Origin: Salinicola rhizosphaerae
GTDB lineage: Bacteria; Pseudomonadota; Gammaproteobacteria; Pseudomonadales; Halomonadaceae
NCBI RefSeq assembly: GCF_014652715.1
Contig: NZ_BMZI01000001.1
Location: forward strand, 439,918-503,917
Reading direction: 5' to 3'
Length of the DNA: 64,000 nt
Below the pieces are notes generated by a model. It made no database searches. It worked only from the letters and a program-made list of their open reading frames with translations, and was not told the DNA's origin. Below, one piece after another: positions 1 to 9,461 of the stretch; the stretch's first letter is position 1, and each line of letters begins with the position of its first letter. The position numbers were made by a program, and so were the translations under genes.

Positions 1-422
1 CGCTTCTTGGCAAAGAGCCAGAGACTGTTGCGATCCGGGTTCGGTGCCACGCCCCAGATCGTATTGAGCGAGAACTGCATTTGACCGAACACCGTCGTCG
101 CGCCGACCAGCAGCGTGACAAAGCCAAGCAGCGTGGGCAGGATACCGGAAGCCTGTACCGTCGACTGAGCCACCGCGCTTTCGATCGCACTCGCGGCCGA
201 CGGCCCGAGCGTGTCCTGCAGGCGGGTCACGATTTCGCCACGGGCAGCGTCCTCGCCCAGCCAGAAGCCGACGACGGTAACCGCGATGATGACCGTCGGT
301 GCCAGCGAGAACAGGGTGTAGAACGCCAGCGACCCCGCGTAGCTGAACGCGTTGCGATCGAGCCAGAGCCGAACGGCATCGCGGATGACGGCAAACCAGT
401 ACTTGCAGGAGGAGACGATCAC
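1..422 (-). CDS. YihY/BrkB family inner-membrane protein (3' end beyond window)
   Basis: Reading leftward from a GTG at 422, the frame gives about 140 residues and is open at the window edge. It contains the YihY/BrkB signature (FSYAGSLAFYTLFSLAP, about residues 26-42), followed by hydrophobic segments and a QxSLNxIWGV-like stretch. The family consists of polytopic inner-membrane proteins of about 280-450 residues, once misnamed ribonuclease BN; the function is unsettled. The GTG is preferred because AAGGA lies about 8 bases upstream and the protein starts at the usual point before the first helix. No ATG fits the N-terminus. The C-terminal half is not visible. Confidence 0.85.
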   Translation of the reverse strand, partial: MIVSSCKYWFAVIRDAVRLWLDRNAFSYAGSLAFYTLFSLAPTVIIAVTVVGFWLGEDAARGEIVTRLQDTLGPSAASAIESAVAQSTVQASGILPTLLGFVTLLVGATTVFGQMQFSLNTIWGVAPNPDRNSLWLFAKK

Positions 423-537
423 AAAGGCTTCCTTCTAGCGGTAGTCGCGTGGACGACGAGTAGACTGCCAGTCAGTCTAGACGACATGGGCACGAGCGGC
501 GCCGACCTGGGTCCGGCACATGAGACACGCGCATGCG

Positions 538-1455
538 TCACGCGCGGAGGAAGTCGCTCGGCAGCTTCATCATGCGTCGCCAGAGTTTCTCGACACCGGG
601 CTTGTGGACGAGCGAGCAACGATAGAGGCGAATCTCGAGCGGAACATCCCAATCCTCACCAGCGGCGCGCACCAGCTTGCCACGCGCCAGTTCCTCGCGC
701 ACACAGAAGTCCGGGATCCACGCCAGTCCTACCCCCTGGAGCGCCATGCCCTTGAGCCCTTCGGCCATGGCTGTCTCGTAGACCGTCTTCAAACGCATGC
801 GCGCCGGATCATTCTTCAGCAGCATCCGCACGCTACGCCCGAGAAACGCCCCTTGGGTGTAGGCGAGAAAGGGAATCGAACCCTCTCCATCGAGAGAAAA
901 TTTCGGTGCGCCGTCGCCGTCAGGCACGCTGACCGGGATCATCTTCACCTGACCGATCGAGAATGACGGGAATATCTCGGCATCCAGCTGCATCGTGGCA
1001 TAAGGATCATGGTAGGCAAGCATCAGATCGCAGTTGCCCTCACGCAGCACGTGGATCGCATCGCCGACGTTCATCGCCACCAGTCGCGTCGGCAGCTCGC
1101 CCACGCCCTTTTGCAACCGCGAGATCCACTGGGGATAGAAGGCCAGTGCCAGCGAGTGGGCGGCCACGATGTCCAGCGCCTCGTTATCCATTGCCAGTCC
1201 GCGCAGATGCGCCAGACTATCGTTGAGCTGCTCCACCATGTTTCTCGCCGTGACCAGAAAGAGCTGACCTTCCGGCGTGAGGCTGACCGGCGTGGTCGAT
1301 CTGTCGACCAGCGTCGCGCCGACCGCCTGCTCGAGCGAGCGAATGCGCCGACTGAAGGCGGGTTGTGTCACATGGCGCTGGCGCGCCGACGCCGAGAAGC
1401 TGCGCGTATTGGCCAGCGCGACAAAGTCTTCCAGCCACTTGGTTTCGAGATTCAA
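538..1455 (-). CDS. LysR-family regulator, HypT (YjiE)-like
   Basis: A LysR-type regulator with an N-terminal winged helix-turn-helix (SFSASARQRHVTQPAFSRRI) and a periplasmic-binding-protein-fold effector domain. The N-terminus NLETKWLEDF and the spacing to the HTH resemble Escherichia coli HypT, a hypochlorite-responsive LysR factor activated by Met/Cys oxidation; this sub-family call is by recognition only. A TTG at 1455 is preferred because GAGGGG lies 6 bases upstream, giving 305 residues (HypT is about 303). An ATG at 1515 adds 20 residues of unlikely sequence and has no ribosome site. Met and Cys residues are present in the effector domain (for example EGNCDLML), but which are redox active cannot be read here. 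Confidence 0.82.
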   Translation of the reverse strand: MNLETKWLEDFVALANTRSFSASARQRHVTQPAFSRRIRSLEQAVGATLVDRSTTPVSLTPEGQLFLVTARNMVEQLNDSLAHLRGLAMDNEALDIVAAHSLALAFYPQWISRLQKGVGELPTRLVAMNVGDAIHVLREGNCDLMLAYHDPYATMQLDAEIFPSFSIGQVKMIPVSVPDGDGAPKFSLDGEGSIPFLAYTQGAFLGRSVRMLLKNDPARMRLKTVYETAMAEGLKGMALQGVGLAWIPDFCVREELARGKLVRAAGEDWDVPLEIRLYRCSLVHKPGVEKLWRRMMKLPSDFLRA

Positions 1456-1560
1456 GGGGTCCCCTCGGATTCTTGTTGGCAGTGTTCGATGCGTCGATTC
1501 TTGTACGCTCGCCATGTTATCGGCCGGTTACCGTAGCGCCAATAGGCGAGCGTTGGCAGT

Positions 1561-2982
1561 CTACTGCACCGGCGACAGCAGGTAGGTCGCTCGAGACAGC
1601 ATCTTGCGCCACATCGGCCGCTCGGCCAGCTCGCGCTCGGTCACCTCGCGGCTGTTGATGAAGTCCTGCTCCAGCATGGCGTGAACATTGGCGGCAAAGC
1701 GCTTGTCGGGCACGAAGGCAGTGACCTCGAAGTTGAGGCGAAACGAGCGGTTGTCCAGATTGACCGTGCCGACCATGGCCGTGTGGTCGTCGACCAGCAA
1801 GGTCTTCTGATGCAGAAATCCCGGCTGATAGCGATAGATCTTCACGCCGTTCTGGATCATTTCCGGCAGAAACGCGAACGCGGACAGGAACACCAGCAGA
1901 TGGTCGGGCCGTTCCGGCATCAGCACCCGCACGTCGACGCCGCGCAACGCGGCGAGAATCAACGCATCCTGCACGCCGTGATCCGGCACGAAGTAAGGGC
2001 TGGTCACCCAGAGCCGGTTGCGGGCGCCGTGAATCGCATGTTGCACCAGCAGACTGGCCGTCTCGCGACCATCCGCGGGCCCGGAGGGCACGATGGCGAC
2101 GTGTTGGTCGTCGCTTTCCTGGTGATGCGGACGCCAACCCAGCGCGAGAATATCTCCCGTGGCCCAGTACCAGTCTTCCCAGAACGCCTCCTGCAGCGCC
2201 AGCACGCTGGGACCGCGCAGCGCCAGATGTGTATCGCGCCAGTGGCCGTAGCGAGCGACCCTGCCGAGATATTCATCGGCCACGTTGAGACCGCCAGTCC
2301 AGCCCAGTTTGCCATCGACGACGACGATCTTGCGGTGATTGCGAAAGTTGATCTGGAATCGATGGCGCCAGCCGCGGGACGAATTGAACGCCGAGACCCG
2401 CACGCCCGCCTCCTCGAGATCACGAAGATAGCCGCCGGGCAGACCGCGACTGCCGATTTCGTCGAACAGGAAATAGACGCTGACACCATGCTCCGCCTGG
2501 TCGATCAGCAGGCGCTTCATCGCCATACCGATCTCGTCGGCGCGCACGATGAAGAACTGCACGAGGATGTACTCCTCGGCCTGGCGGATACCGGAAAACA
2601 GACTATCGAAGGTTGCGTCACCGTCGATCAGGAGATCGACGCGATTGCCGCGAGTCATCGGCATCATCGCCAACTGCTCGACGGCACGAATACGCCCGCT
2701 GACGGCCTCCGGGCGAGAGATATAGGATTCCATCTGACCACGGTAGCGCTGCAGCACCTGGCGCAGTACGGTATCGCGCTCGCCGCGCGCCGACACGTAG
2801 CCGTAGAAGCGCGGCCGCCCCAGCGTCCAGAAGATGGGAACGGCGATGTAAGGGAAGCTGACCAGCGTGACGATCCAGGCGACGGCACCCTGAGAGGTTC
2901 GACTGGACATCAGCGCGATCACGGCGGTGATGATGCCCAGCACGTGAGAGACGAACAGCAGAATGCCGATCAGCCACGCCAT
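1561..2982 (-). CDS. clsA: Cardiolipin synthase A
   Basis: Inner-membrane phospholipase-D-superfamily enzyme that joins two phosphatidylglycerols into cardiolipin and glycerol. Two N-terminal transmembrane segments are followed by two HKD motifs: HRKIVVVDGKLGWTGG near residue 220 and HQKTLLVDDHTAMVGT near residue 395. Length (473 residues) is normal for ClsA. The ATG at 2982 is chosen over the one at 2988 because AAGGAG ends 6 bases before it and directly abuts the other. It is a single gene behind the fumarase terminator. Cardiolipin synthases are commonly linked to osmotic adaptation, which fits a halophile but is inference. Confidence 0.95.
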   Translation of the reverse strand: MAWLIGILLFVSHVLGIITAVIALMSSRTSQGAVAWIVTLVSFPYIAVPIFWTLGRPRFYGYVSARGERDTVLRQVLQRYRGQMESYISRPEAVSGRIRAVEQLAMMPMTRGNRVDLLIDGDATFDSLFSGIRQAEEYILVQFFIVRADEIGMAMKRLLIDQAEHGVSVYFLFDEIGSRGLPGGYLRDLEEAGVRVSAFNSSRGWRHRFQINFRNHRKIVVVDGKLGWTGGLNVADEYLGRVARYGHWRDTHLALRGPSVLALQEAFWEDWYWATGDILALGWRPHHQESDDQHVAIVPSGPADGRETASLLVQHAIHGARNRLWVTSPYFVPDHGVQDALILAALRGVDVRVLMPERPDHLLVFLSAFAFLPEMIQNGVKIYRYQPGFLHQKTLLVDDHTAMVGTVNLDNRSFRLNFEVTAFVPDKRFAANVHAMLEQDFINSREVTERELAERPMWRKMLSRATYLLSPVQ

Positions 2983-3056
2983 GCACATCTCCTTGCGCTG
3001 CCCTGCGCCATCTTTCTCTCCCTGCCGAAATCGCCAAGCTAACCAACATCATACCG

Positions 3057-3103
3057 AAAAAAAGAGAGAGCCCCACTGTGGCTGTTCACCCTGGGGCTCT
3101 CTC
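3057..3103 (-). terminator. Rho-independent terminator of fumA
   Basis: A 12-bp perfect stem (GAGAGAGCCCCA at 3064-3075 with its complement at 3092-3103) encloses a 16-base loop and, on the minus strand, is followed by seven T (3057-3063). It lies 96 bases after the fumarase stop codon and before cls, separating the two transcripts. Confidence 0.9.
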
Positions 3104-3198
3104 CTGTGATCAGGCCGGCGGCAGATTCACCTCGGTCAGCGATGTCGGTGTCCAGCCGGTGTCGGTTCGACACCCGTCAAGGCGCACCGCAGCGACAA

Positions 3199-4704
3199 TC
3201 ACACGCGCTCGGCTATGATCTCCTTCCATTTCGCTGGCCCGGTCTGATGTACCGAGGTGCCGCAATGATCGACGGCGACGGTCACCGGCATGTCTTCGAT
3301 CTCGAATTCGTAGATCGCTTCCATGCCGAGATCCTCGAATGCCAGGACGCGAGACTGCTTGATCGCCTGCGCCACGAGGTACGCAGCACCGCCGACGGCC
3401 ATCAGATAGACGGCCTGGTTGTCGCGGATGGCATCGATTGCCGTCGGCCCTCGCTCTGCCTTGCCGACCATGCCGAGCAGGCCGGTCTCCTCGAGCAAGG
3501 TCCGCGTGAACTTGTCCATCCGCGTGGCCGTTGTCGGGCCGGCCGGCCCGACAACTTCGTCGCCGACCGGATCAACGGGGCCCACGTAGTAGATGAAACG
3601 ATTCTTGAGATCCACGGGCAGCGTCTCGCCCTTCGACAGCATGTCGATCATGCGTTTGTGGGCTGCGTCGCGGCCGGTCAGCAGCTTGCCCGAGAGTAGC
3701 ACGGTGTCGCCCGGCTGCCATTCGCGAATCTCTTCCGGCGTGATGGTGTCGAGGTTGGCGCGTCGCACGCCCTCACCCACTTCCCAGGTGATCTCCGGCC
3801 AGTCATCGATCTTCGGCGCCGGAAGCGTGGCGGCACCGCTGCCATCCAGCGTGAAGTGAACATGACGCGTTGCCGCGCAGTTGGGGATGATCGCCACCGG
3901 CTTGTTGGCAGCGTGGGTCGGGTAATCCTTGACCTTGATATCGAGGACGGTCGTGAGGCCGCCGAGACCTTGCGCACCGATGCCGCTTCGGTTGACCTTG
4001 TCGAAGAGCTCGAGTCGAAGCTCTTCCGCGCGGTTGCTGGCACCGCGAGCCTGCAGGGCCTGGATATCGATCGGATCGAGAAGCGCCTCTTTTGCCAGCT
4101 CCATCGCCTTTTCGGCGGTGCCACCGATCCCGATACCCAGCATGCCGGGGGGACACCAGCCGGCGCCCATCTTGGGCAGCTGCTCGAGCACCCAGTCGAC
4201 AACGCTGTCGGATGGGTTGAGCATCGCGAACTTGGATTTGGCTTCGCTACCGCCCCCTTTGGCGGCGACATGAATCTCGACGCTGTCACCGGGAACCAGC
4301 TTGTGGTGAATGACCGCCGGCGTGTTGTCGCCAGTGTTCTTACGTTGACCGTCAGGATCGGCCAGCACCGACGCCCGCAGCACGTTGTCCGGCAGCGTGT
4401 AGGCGCGGCGAACCCCTTCATTGACCATGTCGTCGAGACTCATCTCGGCGTCCCAACGGACGTTCATGCCGACGTGAACGAAGACCGTGACGATGCCAGT
4501 GTCCTGGCAGATGGGGCGGTGACCGGTCGCGCACATACGGGAGTTGATGAGGATCTGTGCGATGGCGTCCTTGGCCGCCGAGTTTTCCTCCCGCTGATAG
4601 GCCTCATGCATGGCATCGATGAAGTCTTTCGGGTGGTAGTAGGAGATATATTGCAGCGCGTCGGCAACGCTCTGAATCAGATCCTCCTGACGGATCACGG
4701 TCAT
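3199..4704 (-). CDS. fumA: Fumarate hydratase, class I (4Fe-4S)
   Basis: Catalyses fumarate to L-malate in the TCA cycle using a labile [4Fe-4S] cluster. The 501-residue chain has the two-domain (alpha plus beta) class I architecture. Three cysteines at 66 (PICQDTG), 184 (GAGWCPPG) and 276 (IPNCAATRH) match the cluster-ligand spacing of the family. C-terminal motifs LLSGKLLTGRDAAHKR and VGPAGPTTATRMD are also typical. The start has typical upstream sequence and the gene ends before a strong terminator. Being oxygen and superoxide sensitive, such enzymes are often paired with an iron-free FumC, which is not in this window. Confidence 0.96.
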   Translation of the reverse strand: MTVIRQEDLIQSVADALQYISYYHPKDFIDAMHEAYQREENSAAKDAIAQILINSRMCATGHRPICQDTGIVTVFVHVGMNVRWDAEMSLDDMVNEGVRRAYTLPDNVLRASVLADPDGQRKNTGDNTPAVIHHKLVPGDSVEIHVAAKGGGSEAKSKFAMLNPSDSVVDWVLEQLPKMGAGWCPPGMLGIGIGGTAEKAMELAKEALLDPIDIQALQARGASNRAEELRLELFDKVNRSGIGAQGLGGLTTVLDIKVKDYPTHAANKPVAIIPNCAATRHVHFTLDGSGAATLPAPKIDDWPEITWEVGEGVRRANLDTITPEEIREWQPGDTVLLSGKLLTGRDAAHKRMIDMLSKGETLPVDLKNRFIYYVGPVDPVGDEVVGPAGPTTATRMDKFTRTLLEETGLLGMVGKAERGPTAIDAIRDNQAVYLMAVGGAAYLVAQAIKQSRVLAFEDLGMEAIYEFEIEDMPVTVAVDHCGTSVHQTGPAKWKEIIAERV

Positions 4705-4825
4705 GTCGGCACTCCTGGCTGGTCACGGTGATGCCCGCAGATTCTTCGTCCACGGGGCATATGAAGTGCCTTTCATCATACCTTTCTCGATCGAATTCCG
4801 CAGGTTGTTTACAATTTCCAAGGAT

Positions 4826-4843
4826 ACAAGATAACGGTATAAA
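4826..4843. repeat. Intergenic 18-bp motif, copy 1
   Basis: ACAAGATAACGGTATAAA occurs here, between nei and fumA (about 120 bases upstream of the fumA start), and exactly again at 22785-22802. It is AT-rich against the local background. Function unknown; a protein-binding site or part of a dispersed repeat are both possible. Confidence 0.6.
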
Positions 4844-4859
4844 CCCAGTTGAAATGAAA

Positions 4860-5693
4860 CTACGCTTTCTGAATGGCCGGCTGGCAATGGGGGCAACGGT
4901 AGAGCCGTCGCGAGCCGACCATCTGCTTGACGACAGGCGTGCCGCAGGCGTGGCAACCCTCTCCCTCGCGGTTGAAGACCGCATGCCGCCAGCGCGCTCT
5001 TCCAGCTCCCGTCCTTTTGACCCGCTCTCGCCACTCGGGACGGTTAGTGACGCCCGCCTCACGGTATGCCTGCCGAATGGTTCCAAGAATGGTATGCGCA
5101 AGGCGCTGACGCTGCGCGTCGCTCAGATCACAGCTCCTCGCCTCGGGGGGCAGGCCAGCATAGAACAGGATTTCGGAGCGGAGATAGTTGCCGATACCCG
5201 CATAGAAGCGCTGGTCCAGCAGAAGACTGCCCAGCCCACGCCGGGCAAAGCCCTTCATCGAGAGCCGTTCGACGATGGCCGGTGCTGTCACGTCATGGGT
5301 CAGTAGATCAGGGCCCAACCTGGCCAGGAACGGCTGCTGGTCGATGGTGGTACGCGTCCACAGCGAAATATCGGAGGCGCTGTAGAGGCTGGCCATGTGA
5401 GTGTCGGTCTCGATCCGCACGCGTAGCGTTCGCCGGGTGGCTGGCGTCTGCGTCTTGCGATGCACCTTCCAGACCCCGTAAAGCTGGTTGTGCGAGTAGA
5501 GAACCTGATCGTCGGCAAAGCTGATGAGGAGCGCCTTGCCCCAGCTATCGACCGCGGTAATTCCGCTACGGGCGAGCGATGTGGCGTTGGGCTTCAACGC
5601 GTCGAACGCGAACCAGATACGTTCGATCGACGCATCGACGAGCATCTTGCCGAGCCTATCGGCAACGCGCCGGATTTCCGGTCCTTCGGGCAT
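4860..5693 (-). CDS. nei: Endonuclease VIII (DNA glycosylase/AP lyase)
   Basis: Base-excision-repair enzyme that removes oxidised pyrimidines and cleaves the abasic site. The protein begins MPEGPEIRR, so Pro2 and Glu3 form the catalytic N-terminus after Met removal, and EIRR is the Nei rather than MutM form. A helix-two-turn-helix with GIGNYLRSEILF and a C-terminal zinc finger (CHAC...CPHC, last 30 residues) are present. At 277 residues it is slightly longer than E. coli Nei (263). It lies between uvrB and fumA on the same strand, with 60 bases to uvrB, so co-transcription with uvrB is possible. Confidence 0.93.
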   Translation of the reverse strand: MPEGPEIRRVADRLGKMLVDASIERIWFAFDALKPNATSLARSGITAVDSWGKALLISFADDQVLYSHNQLYGVWKVHRKTQTPATRRTLRVRIETDTHMASLYSASDISLWTRTTIDQQPFLARLGPDLLTHDVTAPAIVERLSMKGFARRGLGSLLLDQRFYAGIGNYLRSEILFYAGLPPEARSCDLSDAQRQRLAHTILGTIRQAYREAGVTNRPEWRERVKRTGAGRARWRHAVFNREGEGCHACGTPVVKQMVGSRRLYRCPHCQPAIQKA

Positions 5694-5753
5694 GAGTCTT
5701 CCTTGCGAGCCATTCCGTTGGCTCGAGTCTCGAGTAGGCGGCGTATCTGACGA

Positions 5754-7784
5754 CTAGCCGAGTTCCAAAAGCCTTGCCTTCAGCGTCTGCAGCTGGTCGC
5801 GGAGCTGAGCGGCCTGTTCGAATTCCAGATTTTGCGCGGCTTCGTGCATGCGGTCCTCCAGTTTGCCGATCTCCTTGGTCAACTGAGCCGCATTCATCTC
5901 CGCGAGCGCTTCGCGAGAGTAATTGCCTGGCGCTTCGGCAACCAGCTGCTCCGTCCGCTTGCGACCGCCCTTCCGTCCAGGCGCCTGCGCCCCTTCCATG
6001 ATGTCGGCGACCGATTTCGTCACGGTCTTGGGCGTGATGCCGTGACGTTCGTTGTGTTCGACCTGCTTGGCACGTCGCCGCTCGGTTTCGTCCATGGCCT
6101 TGCGCATCGAATCCGTCACGCGATCGCCATAGAGAATCGCCTTGCCGTGTGCGTTGCGCGCCGCACGACCGATGGTCTGGATCAACGAGCGCTCGGCACG
6201 CAGAAAGCCTTCCTTGTCGGCATCGAGAATCGCGACCAGCGAGACTTCGGGGATATCCAGCCCCTCTCGGAGCAGGTTGATCCCGACAAGGACATCGAAC
6301 TTGCCTAGTCGCAAGTCGCGAATGATCTCGACGCGCTCGACCGTATCGATATCCGAATGCAGGTAGCGCACGCGAACATCATGCTCGTCGAGATATTCCG
6401 TCAGATCCTCGGCCATGCGTTTGGTCAGTGTCGTCACGAGCACGCGCTCGCCGACCTCCAGCCGCAGCCGAATTTCGGAGAGCAGATCGTCGACCTGGGT
6501 CGATGCCGGCCGCACTTCGATTTCCGGGTCGACCAGACCCGTCGGCCGCACGACCTGCTCGACCACCTGGCCGGCATGCTCCTGTTCGTAGGGCCCAGGC
6601 GTGGCGGAGACGAACACCGTCTGGGGCACGATGCCCTCCCACTCCTCGAAGGTCATCGGGCGGTTATCCAGCGCGGAAGGCAGGCGGAAGCCGTACTCGA
6701 CCAGCGTCTCCTTGCGCGAGCGGTCGCCACGATACATGCCGCCAACCTGGGGAACGCTGACGTGGGATTCATCGATGAACAGCAGCGCATCGTCGGGCAG
6801 ATAATCGAAAAACGTCGGCGGTGCCTGTCCCGGCGCGCGTCCGGAGAGGTATCGCGAGTAGTTCTCGATGCCGTTGCAGTAGCCGAGTTCCAGCATCATC
6901 TCGATATCGTAGAGCGTTCGCTGCTCGAGCCGCTGCGCCTCGACGAGATGCTCGTGCTTGCGCAGATACTCGAGCCGCTCGGCAAGCTCCGCCTTGATCG
7001 CGTCGATGGCGCCCAGAATGGTGTCGCGCGGCGTCACATAGTGCGTCTTGGGATAGATCGTCATCCGCGGCACCTGGCCCCGCACTTCGCCGGTCAGCGG
7101 ATCGAATAGCCGGATGGAGTCGATCTCGTCATCGAACAGCTCGACCCTGACGCCCTCGTCCTCCGCGTCTGCCGGGAAGATGTCGATGACGTCGCCGCGC
7201 ACGCGATAGGTACCGCGCCGGAAGTCGGCGTCGTTACGCGTGTACTGAAGTTCTGCCAGGCGTCGCAGAAAGCTGCGTTGGTCGATCTGTTCACCGCGGT
7301 TGAAGTGCAGCCGCATCTTCATGTACTGCTCGGGATCACCGAGACCATAGATCGCAGAGACCGACACCACTATCAGCGCATCGCGGCGCTCGAGCAGCGC
7401 CTTGGTAGCGGACAGCCGCATCTGCTCGATGTGATCGTTGATCGACGCATCCTTCTCGATGAAGGTGTCCGAGGACGGCACATAGGCTTCCGGCTGATAG
7501 TAGTCGTAGTAGGAGACGAAGTACTCGACCGCGTTATCGGGGAAGAAGCTCTTGAACTCCCCGTAGAGTTGCGCGGCCAGCGTCTTGTTGGGCGCGAGGA
7601 CGATCGTCGGACGCTGCAGCGTCTCGACCACATTGGCCATGGTGAAGGTCTTGCCCGACCCCGTCACCCCCAGCAGCGTCTGGTGCGAAAGGCCGGCACC
7701 CAACCCCTTGACCAGACCGGCGATGGCGGTCGGCTGGTCTCCGGCGGGCCGGTAATTCGACTTGATCTGGAAAGGTTTATTCAT
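5754..7784 (-). CDS. uvrB: Excinuclease ABC subunit B
   Basis: DNA-damage-verifying helicase-like subunit of nucleotide excision repair; it receives DNA from UvrA and recruits UvrC. Walker A GVTGSGKT is at residues 39-46, the beta-hairpin tyrosines lie in [12 protein letters not shown] (about 92-103), helicase motifs include DESHVSVPQ and QTIGRAARN, and the UvrC-interacting UVR domain occupies about 635-670 ([20 protein letters not shown]). Length 676 is standard. I looked for a LexA-type CTGT-N8-ACAG box in the 180 bases upstream and saw none, so SOS control is not supported by this sequence. Confidence 0.98.
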   Translation of the reverse strand: MNKPFQIKSNYRPAGDQPTAIAGLVKGLGAGLSHQTLLGVTGSGKTFTMANVVETLQRPTIVLAPNKTLAAQLYGEFKSFFPDNAVEYFVSYYDYYQPEAYVPSSDTFIEKDASINDHIEQMRLSATKALLERRDALIVVSVSAIYGLGDPEQYMKMRLHFNRGEQIDQRSFLRRLAELQYTRNDADFRRGTYRVRGDVIDIFPADAEDEGVRVELFDDEIDSIRLFDPLTGEVRGQVPRMTIYPKTHYVTPRDTILGAIDAIKAELAERLEYLRKHEHLVEAQRLEQRTLYDIEMMLELGYCNGIENYSRYLSGRAPGQAPPTFFDYLPDDALLFIDESHVSVPQVGGMYRGDRSRKETLVEYGFRLPSALDNRPMTFEEWEGIVPQTVFVSATPGPYEQEHAGQVVEQVVRPTGLVDPEIEVRPASTQVDDLLSEIRLRLEVGERVLVTTLTKRMAEDLTEYLDEHDVRVRYLHSDIDTVERVEIIRDLRLGKFDVLVGINLLREGLDIPEVSLVAILDADKEGFLRAERSLIQTIGRAARNAHGKAILYGDRVTDSMRKAMDETERRRAKQVEHNERHGITPKTVTKSVADIMEGAQAPGRKGGRKRTEQLVAEAPGNYSREALAEMNAAQLTKEIGKLEDRMHEAAQNLEFEQAAQLRDQLQTLKARLLELG

Positions 7785-7971
7785 GGCTACTAGTTAGGGT
7801 CCGAATGATCGACCTTCAAGGGCCGTGAAGACGAAATGGTGTCGGCAAAGGCAGATTGAATGAGGCGTGGTGAAAAAAGTGCGAGTGGTGAAAAAGCGCG
7901 AATAGAAAGGAAAGGGTCTACAACCCCGCGCCGTACTTCGACGACTGCGGCGACTGGATAGCCGTCGCGAC

Positions 7972-8169
7972 TCATTCAGCCGAGAACCGCGCATCTACTG
8001 CTGCGACGGCACGAATGAGCGTGACCCGATCGACGCGCCCTTCGACTTCTGCCCATTCACGCCCGATGTCGACACTGTCCACCCCATCGACCATCATCAA
8101 CGCGCTGGTCAGACGGTTGAGGTCTTCGGGCGTCGTCACGCCTTTCAATGTCAGACTGATCTGCGCCAT
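7972..8169 (-). CDS. Small HMA-fold protein lacking the metal-binding CxxC
   Basis: A 65-residue protein starting MAQISLTLKGVTTPEDL with GAGGAAA 4 bases before the ATG. Its pattern (beta strand, loop, helix ending in ALMMVDGVDSVDI, beta, VTLIRAVAAVDARF) matches heavy-metal-associated/copper-chaperone domains, including the GV-x-SV-x-I strand. There is no cysteine at all, so it cannot bind copper by the usual CxxC loop. It stands alone, divergent from ygfZ. A longer frame continues upstream but its extension has no coding character. Confidence 0.6.
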   Translation of the reverse strand: MAQISLTLKGVTTPEDLNRLTSALMMVDGVDSVDIGREWAEVEGRVDRVTLIRAVAAVDARFSAE

Positions 8170-8376
8170 GGTTTCCTCGTGCAACGGTGAATTCTGTCGA
8201 AAATGTCTCGCCCGACCGCCTCGGGCCGGTGGCTGCCCACCGGACGCACCGAGCAGCGCGACCGGGCAGCCAATCAGGATAGCACGCTCGGCCAGGCGCA
8301 TGACGTTGCAATAGCCGAGCGCCGCCACCATCTTGAGTCGGCGCAAGGCGACATTCCCTACCCGTGGAGAGAACGA

Positions 8377-9417
8377 ATGAATGACTGGATGGCGCACCTC
8401 AAGGCACACGGGGGCCGACTCGACGACGGCGATCGCTGGCATTTCTCCGAGGAAGCCGATACTGACCAGGGCGACGCCCGTCTGGTGCCGTTGACGCATC
8501 TGGCGATAATCGCCTGCGAAGGCCCCGACGCAGCCCGTTTCCTGCAAGGGCAGATGAGCGCCAACATCGACCATGCGAATGGGCAATTTGCACCGCTGAC
8601 AGCCTTCTGTTCACCGAAGGGCCGGATGCTGGCCAACGCGGAGATCCTGAAAACGGGCCCCACCGCCTACCGGCTGATTCTCGACGCCACCCTGGCCGAT
8701 CCGCTGATCCAGCAGCTCGGCAAGTATGCACCGTTCTACAAGATCGAGCTCAAGCGCCGTGACGATCTTGCGTTGATCGGCCTGATCGGTTCGATCGAGG
8801 GCACGCTGCCGGAGGCGCTCCCGGTACTTCCGACCAAGGCCTGGCACATGGCCCAGCAGGATGAATCGATTGCCCTGCGTCTGCCTTCGCCGAGTCCGCG
8901 CTGGCTTCTGGCCTTGCCTCAGAATACGGCGATCGAGCAGTGGGGCCGACTCACGGCAATCGCTCGCCCCGCTGATGATGGGCTCTGGCAGCGGGCCGAT
9001 ATTGATGCCGGGGTTGCCTGGCTCAACGCCGAACACAGCGACAGCCTGTTGCCGCAGATGATCAATTGGGAAGCACTGGGCGGCATCAGTTTTCGCAAGG
9101 GGTGTTACACCGGACAGGAAGTGGTCGCTCGTGCCCATTTTCGCGGTCAGGTCAAACGTCGGCTTCAGATCGCGAGCCTCGCCGACGCCAAGTTGCCGGC
9201 TCAAGGAAGCGAGGTGCTCACCGACGAAGGCAAGCGTGTCGGTGAGCTGTTCCGCGCACAGCCTGCCGCTGGCGGCGCCTCCTGCGACGTGCTGGTCATA
9301 GTCAATACCGCGCTCGAGGAGGATGCGGCGCTATCCGTCGACGGCCGGCGCCTCGAGCTCAAGCCACTGCCCTACCCGCTGGAACGGCTCGACCCGGAGA
9401 GCGCGATCAGCGCCTGA
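8377..9417 (+). CDS. ygfZ: YgfZ/GcvT-like tetrahydrofolate-binding Fe-S cluster repair protein
   Basis: A 346-residue aminomethyltransferase-fold protein with the family signature KGCYTGQEVVAR near residue 245, containing the conserved cysteine. YgfZ helps maintain certain Fe-S enzymes (for example MiaB and succinate dehydrogenase in E. coli) in a folate-dependent way. The ATG at 8377 follows GGAGAG and gives the usual N-terminus; the frame is open further upstream but without coding character. It is divergent from the HMA gene. A labile Fe-S enzyme (fumarase) lies nearby, but no direct link is shown. Confidence 0.92.
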   Translation: MNDWMAHLKAHGGRLDDGDRWHFSEEADTDQGDARLVPLTHLAIIACEGPDAARFLQGQMSANIDHANGQFAPLTAFCSPKGRMLANAEILKTGPTAYRLILDATLADPLIQQLGKYAPFYKIELKRRDDLALIGLIGSIEGTLPEALPVLPTKAWHMAQQDESIALRLPSPSPRWLLALPQNTAIEQWGRLTAIARPADDGLWQRADIDAGVAWLNAEHSDSLLPQMINWEALGGISFRKGCYTGQEVVARAHFRGQVKRRLQIASLADAKLPAQGSEVLTDEGKRVGELFRAQPAAGGASCDVLVIVNTALEEDAALSVDGRRLELKPLPYPLERLDPESAISA

Positions 9418-9461
9418 AAACATTATCCGCGGCTGCAACGTCGTCAGCGTCCGAGACTGGG

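Noticed and set aside
81..755. 224-codon plus-strand ORF across 81-755
   Set aside because: Composition is Arg/Pro-rich as expected for an antisense frame, and it overlaps YihY and the LysR gene, both of which have clear families.
1561..3042. 453-codon plus-strand frame opposite cls (and similar long antisense frames opposite fumA, thrS, pheT and others)
   Set aside because: Long open antisense frames are common in high-GC DNA; each faces a gene with diagnostic motifs.
7785..7971. LexA box upstream of uvrB
   Set aside because: No CTGT-N8-ACAG-like sequence found.
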